This document shows positions 1-5,115 of a DNA stretch of 11,573 nt, in pieces; position 1 is the stretch's first letter, and each line of letters starts with the position of its first letter. The position numbers were made by a program, and so were the translations under genes. Origin of the DNA: Anaerolineaceae bacterium (GTDB taxonomy: Bacteria > Chloroflexota > Anaerolineae > Anaerolineales > Villigracilaceae); assembly GCA_022181005.1 (NCBI GenBank), contig BQMV01000030.1:1-11573 (forward strand), written 5' to 3'. A model generated the notes under the pieces. That model saw only the letters and a list, made by a program, of their open reading frames with translations. It had not been told where the DNA came from and searched no databases.

Positions 1-41
1 AGGCCACGTGACTGGAGTTCAGACGTGTGCTCTTCCGATCT
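1..41 (+). other. Residual Illumina adapter/index sequence (artefact)
   Basis: Bases 8-41 are the Illumina multiplexing read 2 adapter: they begin GTGACTGGAGTT and end GCTCTTCCGATCT, with no mismatch to the 34-base adapter as I know it. Bases 2-7 (GGCCAC) sit where the i7 index lies and are the reverse complement of GTGGCC, which I recall as a TruSeq index. Base 1 is A where the primer would have T. This is untrimmed library sequence; it places the contig end at base 42. Confidence 0.97.
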
Positions 42-526
42 AGGCGGGCGCGTTCGGTGAGCATCCAATCTTCAAAGTCTGGCGCGTCGCGGACGTGGAA
101 ACCATCGAGGAAGTCGCCGCGGTAGAGGCGCAGGGAATCTGTCAGGATAACTGAAGCAGGCTCCCCGTCGAGAGAAGAGGCGAGGCGAAGTTGAGACTCA
201 AATTCCGCGCAGTCGAGAAAACAGTCGCCCGTAAATTCAATCGAGTCGCGGGTGATGGTCAGCTCGTCTTCAAAATATTTGCGGAGGTTGGCGAGGGCTT
301 GTCGTAAATTATTCTTCGCGTCGGCGTCGGACATCTCGCCCCAGAGGAGCGCGGCGAGTTTGTCGCGGGTGTGGGCGCGGCGCGTGACGGCGAGGTACGC
401 CAGCAACGCGGGGATTTTGTTGGAGATGAAGTTGGCGATGAGGGCGTTGCCGCGTGTGATTTGTGGGGCGCCCATGTAGGACAAACTTAAGTTTGTCTTA
501 CCATTCGCCGAGGGTGGGGTTGACAT
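42..526 (-). CDS. SARP/BTAD-type transcriptional regulator, N-terminal part (3'-partial)
   Basis: The minus frame runs open from about 526 into the contig end, so the C-terminus is missing. From ATG 475-473 it reads MGAPQITRGN, then IPALLAYLAVTRRAHTRDKL, LLWGEMSDADAKNNLRQAL and NLRKYFEDEL, and later LRLYRGDFLDGF. That order is the winged-helix DNA-binding domain followed by the start of a bacterial transcriptional activator (BTAD) domain, as in SARP and large MalT/AfsR-like regulators common in Chloroflexota. The family usually has a first beta strand of the form LxLxxLGxP before the GAPQ motif. Starting at ATG 526-524 supplies it (TNLSLSYMGAPQ) but takes a REP-like palindrome into the coding sequence and overlaps the end of the transposase gene by 29 bases. 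The alternative start is ATG 475. Neither has a good ribosome binding site. Domain assignment is firm; the start and the targets are not known. Confidence 0.8.
480..497. repeat. REP-like palindrome 1
   Basis: GACAAACTTAAGTTTGTC is a perfect 18-base palindrome. It overlaps the frame that encodes the N-terminus of the SARP-type regulator if that gene starts at 526, and it ends one base before the transposase stop codon (498-500). Confidence 0.85.
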
Positions 527-1139
527 AGGTGAATTTCCAATCCTGCCATTCTTTTGCCAGCCCTGCCTTGACGGGGTTGTTCAGAATGTAGAGGATGATT
601 CGTTCCATTTCTTTTTCATCGCGGACGTAGTGATCGTACGACTCGTGATGCCAGAAATAGCCTGTGCGGTTGAGGGCGAGGTTGCAGTAGCGGGCGGTGC
701 GTCCTTTGAGCAGGCGCATGATCTCGGCGACGGGAGAGATGGCGCTCTTCATTCTGGACGGGTGAAATTTTTCGATGAGCGAGAGGATGAGTAAATGAAC
801 ATGGTTGGGCATGATGCAATAGGCGTAGAGTTCGTAATGCTCGTCGGCTCTCTTGTGGATTTCATCCGCCACGATTTGCGCGATGTTTTCCTGCCTGAGC
901 CAGTCGTGTCCGTGTTCGCAACGGTCGAGCCATTTGTCGAAATGTCCGAAATATTTTTTCTGGATGTTATAGCGTTCCTGGGCGGTTTTGGCGGCGCGGA
1001 GTTCATGTTCGCGTTGCGCTTTCAACTCGTCCACTACGGCGGCGGGGAGTGAATCCACGAGGCTGAAGGTGATGAAGAGCGGTTTGTTATGCGGGTGGAT
1101 GTGGGGCAGGTCGCGGCGGTAGTAGATGAGTTCGGGCAT
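498..1139 (-). CDS. REP-associated tyrosine transposase (RAYT, IS200-like Y1 family)
   Basis: The protein is about 213 residues from ATG 1139. An in-frame TTG at 1157 would add six residues, but that start lies inside a REP-like palindrome. The Y1 transposase fold is shown by the HUH metal-binding motif IMPNHVHLL (H113 and H115) and by the later HHESYDHYVRDEKEME segment, where Y168 is the likely nucleophile (Y171 is the other candidate), followed by LYILNNPVKAGLA, typical of RAYT proteins. Such enzymes cut single-stranded DNA at REP hairpins through a 5'-phosphotyrosine link and are usually single-copy and domesticated. The gene is surrounded by palindromes of the same family. No Shine-Dalgarno sequence is evident. 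It appears intact. Confidence 0.9.
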   Translation of the reverse strand: MPELIYYRRDLPHIHPHNKPLFITFSLVDSLPAAVVDELKAQREHELRAAKTAQERYNIQKKYFGHFDKWLDRCEHGHDWLRQENIAQIVADEIHKRADEHYELYAYCIMPNHVHLLILSLIEKFHPSRMKSAISPVAEIMRLLKGRTARYCNLALNRTGYFWHHESYDHYVRDEKEMERIILYILNNPVKAGLAKEWQDWKFTYVNPTLGEW

Positions 1140-1153
1140 GGGATGGCTCGTGG

Positions 1154-1169
1154 ACAAACTTCAGTTTGT
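1154..1169. repeat. REP-like palindrome 2
   Basis: ACAAACT-TC-AGTTTGT has 7-base arms and a 2-base centre. It lies immediately upstream of the transposase gene (minus strand) and overlaps its possible TTG start. Confidence 0.8.
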
Positions 1170-1201
1170 TTTTGGGGCAAGCACAGGCGCAAATAAACGC
1201 T

Positions 1202-1215
1202 AACTGAAGTTTGTC
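1202..1215. repeat. REP-like palindrome 3 (degenerate)
   Basis: AACTGAAGTTTGTC keeps the right arm of the family and only four bases of the left arm. The right flank AGTTTGTCTTA is identical to that of palindrome 1. Confidence 0.6.
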
Positions 1216-1224
1216 TTATAAGGC

Positions 1225-1240
1225 GCAAACTGAAGTTTGC
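1225..1240. repeat. REP-like palindrome 4
   Basis: GCAAACT-GA-AGTTTGC has perfect 7-base arms, extended by one further pair (C1224-G1241), and is followed by GGTAC. It matches the copy at 2124-2139, including the trailing GTAC. Confidence 0.85.
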
Positions 1241-1309
1241 GGTACGGCTCCAATAAACGATTTCTAAACGATGAGTTTGTAGAATGGGGCAAGATTATCA
1301 CAGTTGAGA

Positions 1310-1561
1310 ATGAATGAAAAGCGTCCAATGTCCATGTCTTTGCAGGTCCGCCCGCCGAAATATCATCACTTTGTCCTGCTGGTGTGGGAGGAGCGCGGCG
1401 CGGACGGTCAACGCTCGGCGTGGCGGTTCAGTTTGCAGGACTCGCAGAATGAGGCGCGGATCGGTTTCAAAGATTTGAATGAACTTACGGCGTTTCTGGA
1501 AAGATGGATGAAGGATTCATCGCCATTGAATATAGATTCGTCAAACAAGCAAATCAAATGA
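1310..1561 (+). CDS. Small conserved protein of unknown function
   Basis: The frame gives 83 residues from ATG 1310; an in-frame TTG at 1304 and ATGs at 1328 and 1334 are other possible starts, and no clear ribosome binding site decides among them. The core reads YHHFVLLVWEERGADGQRS, AWRFSLQDSQNEARIGFKDL and NELTAFLERWM. Short proteins with this W-E-R / WRFSLED / GF-LxxLxxFL pattern recur in Chloroflexota genomes as hypothetical proteins; that is recollection, not a search. The last 14 residues are polar and probably disordered. It has no membrane segment or metal motif. It is transcribed toward the membrane protein and cytochrome genes but separated by 62 bases, so membership in that unit is uncertain. 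Confidence 0.7.
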   Translation: MNEKRPMSMSLQVRPPKYHHFVLLVWEERGADGQRSAWRFSLQDSQNEARIGFKDLNELTAFLERWMKDSSPLNIDSSNKQIK

Positions 1562-1611
1562 GCTCATGTCTGCCAAGGAGCATTTCCTGATTTGTCTCGA
1601 GAAAATATTAT

Positions 1612-1619
1612 AAGGAGAG
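1612..1619 (+). promoter_or_regulatory. Strong ribosome binding site of the DUF2269-like gene
   Basis: AAGGAGAG lies 4 bases before ATG 1624, which fixes that start. Confidence 0.7.
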
Positions 1620-1623
1620 ATAT

Positions 1624-2118
1624 ATGCTTTATCAACTTATTGTCTTCCTGCACGTCGTTTCGGTACTCGGATACCTGCTCGCGCACGGGGTCTCGGCGTC
1701 AGTTTCCTATGCCATCAAGAAAGAACGCGACGTTAATCGCATCCGCACCCTGCTTGATCTTTCGGAGAAATCTTATCCTTCGATGTTTTTGACACTGCTT
1801 GCCATCGTCGTATTCGGGCTTGCCGCCGCGTTCCTCAACATGGTTTGGTGGCGCGCAGGCTGGATCTGGCTCTCGATCGTCGTGCTGGCTGCGATCATTG
1901 TGTTGATGGCAGTCTACGGCGCGACGCCCTTCGGCGAGATCAGAAAAGCCGTGGGGATTCCGTACAGGGTCAAAGGAAAGCCTTTCCCTGCGGAGCCTGC
2001 CAGAAGCGATGAAGAAGTCTTCCTTGTGACGGCGAAGGTAAATCCAACATTATTGCTCATCATCGGCTACGACGGATTTGCGGTCATTGCGTGGTTAATG
2101 ATTGTCAAGCCGTTTTAA
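1624..2118 (+). CDS. DUF2269-like four-helix integral membrane protein
   Basis: The 164-residue protein has four hydrophobic segments, at about residues 2-28, 53-73, 80-100 and 140-160. The first helix carries two histidines (FLHVVSVLGYLLAHG, H10 and H21) and is followed by a basic loop, IKKERDVNRIRTLLDLSEKS, that resembles DUF2269 and related predicted membrane proteins. The function of that family is not established. Histidines in a membrane helix next to two c-type cytochrome genes would fit haem b binding, but that is inference only. The start is set by AAGGAGAG just upstream. The next gene follows after 51 bases that hold a REP-like palindrome and a ribosome binding site, so the three genes are likely one transcription unit. 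Confidence 0.75.
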   Translation: MLYQLIVFLHVVSVLGYLLAHGVSASVSYAIKKERDVNRIRTLLDLSEKSYPSMFLTLLAIVVFGLAAAFLNMVWWRAGWIWLSIVVLAAIIVLMAVYGATPFGEIRKAVGIPYRVKGKPFPAEPARSDEEVFLVTAKVNPTLLLIIGYDGFAVIAWLMIVKPF

Positions 2119-2123
2119 GTATC

Positions 2124-2139
2124 GCAAACTGAAGTTTGC
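2124..2139. repeat. REP-like palindrome 5
   Basis: GCAAACTGAAGTTTGC has perfect 7-base arms and is followed by AGTAC. It lies between the DUF2269-like gene and the first cytochrome gene and ends 31 bases before that start codon. Confidence 0.85.
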
Positions 2140-2169
2140 AGTACAAAATTAATTGAAGGAGAATACAAA

Positions 2170-3126
2170 ATGTTTATCAACCTAATCGTTCTACTAATTG
2201 TCATTGCCATTACTGTTTTTCTTGGCAGGCTCACGTTCCGCGCGGTCAAGGCGCAGCGGCTGTGGGTCAAGATTCTAGGCGGCTTGGGCGCGGGGCTGCT
2301 GACGCTGGTCTTTGCCGCGGTTTCGTTCTTTGGGATCAAAGGGATGATGACCGTCTACTTCCCAAATGCCGCGCCTGCTCCTGACCTGAAAGTGGACGCG
2401 ACGTCCGAACAGATCGCGCGCGGCGAGTATATTGCCAATATCGGATGCGTGGGCTGTCATGGCGTGGATCAAGCGCCCCCGCTCAAGGGCGGCTGGAACA
2501 TGGCTGAGGCGGAAGGCTTCGGTTTCATGGGGCAGGTTGCTACTGAGAATCTCACCCCTGGCGGAAAACTTGCGAACTATACCGACGGCGAAATCTTTCG
2601 CGCCATCCGTCACGGCGTGAACAAAGATGGAGACATGGTCATGTTCATGTCCATGATCTCGTACCGCGAGTTGAGCAACGCGGACACCGAAGCGGTCATT
2701 GCCTATCTGCGAAGCCTGCCCGCGGAAACGTCCGACGCGCCGACGGGCGATAAACTCAACTTTCTCGGCATCGTTGTCATGGGGTCGGGGATGTTCCCGA
2801 TGCCCGAACCCGCGCCCGATTCGATTGACGCGCCGCCCGCAGGAGCAACTCCTGAATACGGAAAATATGTCGCCACAATCGGCGAGTGTCGCGGCTGTCA
2901 CGGCTCAGACATGACGGGGACGCCTGCCTCGCCTGCGGGACCCGCCGTGCCAAATCCGCGCCCGTTTGTTGGAACGTTGACTCTCGATGAGTTCATCCAA
3001 TCATTCCGAACAGGCGTCCGCCCGAACGGGACTCCGTTCAGCGAAGGGATGCCCTGGCAGAGCGCCTCCATGATGACGGACGACGATCTCGCCGCGCTGT
3101 ATGCGTATTTGACGGCAGAGCCATAA
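2170..3126 (+). CDS. Membrane-anchored dihaem cytochrome c
   Basis: The protein has 318 residues. Two N-terminal hydrophobic segments (about 2-20 and 36-58) are followed by two cytochrome c domains facing outside the membrane. The haem-binding motifs are CVGCH (93-97) and CRGCH (240-244). Likely methionine ligands are in FMSMISY (about 160-162) and GMPW (M294). Each domain ends in the usual D-xx-A-xx-AYL helix. It resembles the dihaem 'mono- and diheme variants' cytochromes that pass electrons between a membrane or periplasmic dehydrogenase and later acceptors; no dehydrogenase gene is in the window, so the partner is unknown. GAAGGAG (2155-2161) precedes the ATG. The C-terminus stops at AYLTAEP, a little shorter than its paralogue at 3319, and what follows looks like remnant sequence, so a deletion there is possible. 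Confidence 0.93.
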   Translation: MFINLIVLLIVIAITVFLGRLTFRAVKAQRLWVKILGGLGAGLLTLVFAAVSFFGIKGMMTVYFPNAAPAPDLKVDATSEQIARGEYIANIGCVGCHGVDQAPPLKGGWNMAEAEGFGFMGQVATENLTPGGKLANYTDGEIFRAIRHGVNKDGDMVMFMSMISYRELSNADTEAVIAYLRSLPAETSDAPTGDKLNFLGIVVMGSGMFPMPEPAPDSIDAPPAGATPEYGKYVATIGECRGCHGSDMTGTPASPAGPAVPNPRPFVGTLTLDEFIQSFRTGVRPNGTPFSEGMPWQSASMMTDDDLAALYAYLTAEP

Positions 3127-3133
3127 CCATTTC

Positions 3134-3235
3134 TGATATCCAACATCACCGCAGGCGGCAGGGATGATGAAAAGCCAGATGGACAAGCAAATGGACGATA
3201 CCATGCAGGGCTTGAAGAAGGCGCTGGAAAGTTAA
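3134..3235 (+). pseudogene. Possible remnant of a protein C-terminus
   Basis: Between the two cytochrome genes a short frame opens after TGA 3134-3136 and ends at TAA 3233-3235. From ATG 3164 it reads MMKSQMDKQMDDTMQGLKKA and then LES. This amphipathic, basic-acidic helix ending in LKxxLES resembles the C-terminus of SRPBCC/polyketide-cyclase-like proteins, but it is too short to assign. There is no good ribosome binding site. It may be the tail of a gene whose body was deleted, or a chance microORF. Confidence 0.3.
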
Positions 3236-3243
3236 TCCACAGC

Positions 3244-3259
3244 GCAAACTGAAGTTTAC
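3244..3259. repeat. REP-like palindrome 6 (degenerate right arm)
   Basis: GCAAACT-GA-AGTTTAC matches the family with one change in the right arm. It lies 12 bases before an intact copy. Confidence 0.7.
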
Positions 3260-3270
3260 CGACAGAACGG

Positions 3271-3288
3271 TGCAAACTGAAGTTTGCA
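3271..3288. repeat. REP-like palindrome 7
   Basis: TGCAAACTGAAGTTTGCA is a near-perfect 18-base palindrome. It is bracketed by a direct CAGAACGG repeat (3263-3270 and 3287-3294). The arm ends 32 bases before the start codon of the second cytochrome gene, almost the same distance as at 2124-2139. Confidence 0.85.
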
Positions 3289-3318
3289 GAACGGAAATTT
3301 ACTAAAGGAGCGTGTGAA

Positions 3319-4215
3319 GTGAAAAAAGTATTGAAATGGATCGGGATCGTGTTGGGCTCGTTGATTGGATTGATCTTGCTTGCGGGCATTGTGATGATTA
3401 TGATCGGCAATAGCCGCCTGAATAAGACGTACGACTTCCCACCGTCGAATATCACAATTCCTACGGATGCCGCGAGTATTGAATATGGAAAACACCGCGC
3501 TGAAACTTTATGTCAGGGATGCCACGGACCCGATTTGAGCGGGATTGACGCCTGGTTCAATGCGCCGCCAATTGGCTTGATCAGCTCGCCCAATCTCACT
3601 TCTGGCGCGGGCGGCATTGGCGCCAACTTTACAACCGAGGATTATGTGCGCGCTATTCGCCATGGAATTGACCCGCAAGGCAAGGCGATTTTTATGCCAG
3701 CCGTACCTTCGACATCGCAATTGAGCGATGAAGATTTGGCTTCGATTATCGCGTATTTGAAAACGATCCCGCCTGTAGATCATACCGTTACGAGCAGGCG
3801 CTTTACGCTGTTGGGTTATATTTTATTTGGCGCGGGGAAGTTTATTATGCCTGCGGAAATCGTGAGCCATGCAACGCATGTGACCGCGCCAGCGCGTGGC
3901 GTGAGCGTGGAATATGGCGAATATATGGTCAATACAAATGATTGTCGCGCTTGTCATGGCGAACAACTCAATGGCGGTAGTTCTCCCGACCCGTCTGAAA
4001 CTTGGGTTTCGCCAAATCTCACCCCGGGCGGCGATCTCGCTTCATGGACGGAAGAGGACTTCATCCACGCCCTCCGAACGGGAAGCGCGCCGGGCGGTAA
4101 ACAACTGGCTGATATTATGCCCTGGAAGACGTATAAAAACTTCACCGACGATGAATTGAAAGCGATCTGGATGTACCTGCAAACACTTCCGAAATTGGAA
4201 CAGTATACGGAATAA
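3319..4215 (+). CDS. Membrane-anchored dihaem cytochrome c
   Basis: The start is GTG 3319, placed 8 bases after AAAGGAG (3304-3310). The 298-residue product has one N-terminal membrane anchor (about 6-29) and two cytochrome c domains. Haem motifs are CQGCH (65-69) and CRACH (209-213). The likely axial methionines are M126 (IFMPAVP) and M267 (IMPW). NLTPGG and ALRTG motifs and the D-E-L-KAIWMYL terminal helix are shared with the cytochrome at 2170, so the two are paralogues from a duplication, now quite different in sequence. It probably works in the same electron-transfer chain on the outer face of the membrane. The physiological donor and acceptor are not shown by the sequence. The gene is the last of the unit and is followed by a strong terminator. 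Confidence 0.93.
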   Translation: MKKVLKWIGIVLGSLIGLILLAGIVMIMIGNSRLNKTYDFPPSNITIPTDAASIEYGKHRAETLCQGCHGPDLSGIDAWFNAPPIGLISSPNLTSGAGGIGANFTTEDYVRAIRHGIDPQGKAIFMPAVPSTSQLSDEDLASIIAYLKTIPPVDHTVTSRRFTLLGYILFGAGKFIMPAEIVSHATHVTAPARGVSVEYGEYMVNTNDCRACHGEQLNGGSSPDPSETWVSPNLTPGGDLASWTEEDFIHALRTGSAPGGKQLADIMPWKTYKNFTDDELKAIWMYLQTLPKLEQYTE

Positions 4216-4230
4216 TCTTGCAACAAACAA

Positions 4231-4271
4231 ATGAGAACGACTTTCGGACAAGTTCCGAAGGTCGTTCTCAT
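4231..4271. terminator. Bidirectional intrinsic terminator
   Basis: An 18-bp stem (4231-4248 with 4254-4271, one G-U pair) has a 5-base loop. It is followed on the plus strand by a T-rich run (TTCTGTTCTTTATTTC) and on the minus strand by TTGTTTGTTG. It sits between the convergent cytochrome and Xre-regulator genes and can serve both. Confidence 0.9.
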
Positions 4272-4279
4272 TCTGTTCT

Positions 4280-4477
4280 TTATTTCTTATCTGGCTCGAA
4301 GATCTCTTCGATCTTTTTGCCAAATAGTTTTGCGATTTGAAATGCCAACGGCAGGCTGGGATCGTACTTGCCCGTCTCGATAGCGTTGACCGTTTGGCGC
4401 GACACGTTGAGATTTTCCGCCAAATCCGCCTGTGACCAGTCGCGCTCGGCGCGTAAAACTTTGAGTTTGTTTTTCAT
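4280..4477 (-). CDS. Xre-family HTH transcriptional regulator (short, YgzD-like)
   Basis: The 65-residue protein starts at ATG 4477-4475 (MKNKLKVLRAERDWSQADLA) and consists almost wholly of one helix-turn-helix: QADLAENLNVSRQTVNAIE with GKYDPSLPLAFQIAKLFGKK and a C-terminal IEEIFEPDKK. The spacing and the SRQTVNAIExGKYDPSLPLA signature are those of the small Xre/Cro-CI regulators that are usually encoded beside a small multi-helix membrane protein. GGGGA lies upstream at a suitable distance. The start codon overlaps the TGA of the original upstream reading frame by 4 bases (ATGA), a sign of translational coupling. A longer 78-residue frame from 4516 is not needed, because those codons lie over the end of the membrane-protein gene. 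It probably represses its own operon through the inverted repeat at 5075-5102 (inference). Confidence 0.92.
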   Translation of the reverse strand: MKNKLKVLRAERDWSQADLAENLNVSRQTVNAIETGKYDPSLPLAFQIAKLFGKKIEEIFEPDKK

Positions 4478-4860
4478 TTGTATTTCCCCGCAAAAATGCC
4501 CGCGCCAATTCCCCACAACGCAATCATCAGCGGAAATATGAAAAGAGACGGAAGGCGCGGAAATCCGATATTTTAGAGAAAGCCATAACTGAAGGTGATC
4601 AATCCCGTGACGATGGCAGAGAAAGTTACGGCTTGCAATTGGATTCTTTGTTGCAGTTCGTCGCTGTCTCGCAATGCCCGCATCACTGCGATGACAATAA
4701 AGATGGTCGGGATCACGGGAATCAAAGCGATTACAACTTGAACAGCCTTCGGAAGTTCCACATTGGTGATGACCGAAATGCTAGCGATCAACAGCACAAC
4801 GTAGAACCCCATGGAAATGCCAAATTCTTTGAAGTATCTTTTTTGAACATCCCGATTCAT
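4474..4860 (-). pseudogene. Four-helix membrane protein gene interrupted by one TAA codon
   Basis: From ATG 4860 the frame gives 95 residues (MNRDVQKRYFKEF..., with helices at about 14-32 and 40-62 and a third up to the stop), ending ...TFSYGFL at TAA 4575-4573. Read past the TAA in the same frame, it continues NIGFPRLPSLFIFPLMIALW and GIGAGIFAGKYK to TGA 4476-4474. That is the expected fourth helix and basic tail of this family (typically ...YGFLE-GFP-L...W-IG...R-YK), and the TGA overlaps the start of the Xre gene by ATGA. A single G-to-T change (GAA to TAA) in codon 96 of 128 explains everything. The DELQQRIQLQA motif of the membrane proteins that accompany Xre regulators is present. It is either a true nonsense mutation, which may still yield a three-helix protein, or a sequencing error. 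The start overlaps the preceding gene by ATGA. Confidence 0.85.
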
Positions 4861-5027
4861 GATTTATCTCCGCTTTGGTCACTGTCTTTGTTGAATGCCG
4901 CTCCAAACGCAACGCCCATTGCAACCCCAATTGCAACTCCCATGCCGATATTATCCATCGCTACGCCGATGCCGACGCCGATCGCGATTCCCATTGCAAA
5001 GCCCGTCATTAGATTTTTCTTTTTCAT
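4857..5027 (-). CDS. Glycine-zipper membrane microprotein
   Basis: A 56-residue protein starts at ATG 5027-5025, with AGGAGT just upstream. After a basic start (MKKKNLMTGF) it is a run of small residues with G-x-x-x-G and G-V-A-M-G repeats (GIAIGVGIGVAMDNIGMGVA, then IGVAMGVAFGAAF), followed by a charged tail, NKDSDQSGDKS. This pattern is that of glycine-zipper membrane segments, probably two short helices that pack tightly or oligomerise. Its stop codon overlaps the start of the next gene by ATGA, so it is the first gene of the membrane-protein/Xre operon. Function is unknown. Confidence 0.8.
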   Translation of the reverse strand: MKKKNLMTGFAMGIAIGVGIGVAMDNIGMGVAIGVAMGVAFGAAFNKDSDQSGDKS

Positions 5028-5060
5028 TTTTACTCCTATAAAGCTTACTTGACTTTCGGG

Positions 5061-5089
5061 AGTATAAAATACCCTTGACATTATGTCAA
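5061..5089 (-). promoter_or_regulatory. Sigma-70-type promoter of the microprotein/Xre operon
   Basis: On the minus strand TTGACA (5089-5084), a 17-base spacer and TATACT (5066-5061) form a near-consensus promoter that points at the gene starting at 5027. Confidence 0.85.
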
Positions 5090-5102
5090 TGGTATTTGAC
5101 AT
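5075..5102. promoter_or_regulatory. Inverted-repeat operator over the -35 box
   Basis: TTGACAT-T-ATGTCAA (5075-5089) is a perfect inverted repeat that covers the -35 element, and a third half-site, TTTGACAT (5095-5102), follows 5 bases on. Its place at the promoter of an operon that encodes an Xre regulator suggests an autoregulatory operator (inference). Confidence 0.6.
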
Positions 5103-5115
5103 GCAATTTTTACAT

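Larger units (their letters stand above)
477..1245 (-). mobile_element. RAYT transposase gene bracketed by REP-like palindromes
   Basis: The unit consists of a Y1-type transposase gene with a palindrome overlapping or abutting its 3' end (480-497) and three palindromes beyond its 5' end (1154-1169, 1202-1215, 1225-1240). The two sides share GGACAAACTT (479-488 and 1152-1161) and AGTTTGTCTTA (490-500 and 1208-1218). This is the usual arrangement of a REP-associated tyrosine transposase with its REP elements. Exact ends cannot be fixed, since such elements leave no target duplication. Confidence 0.6.

Noticed and set aside
252..479. 75-residue plus-strand frame.
   Set aside because: It is antisense to the SARP-type regulator, whose domain is clear.
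4573..4575. Recoding or read-through of the TAA codon as a programmed event.
   Set aside because: No read-through signal or conserved context is visible; a point mutation or sequencing error is simpler.
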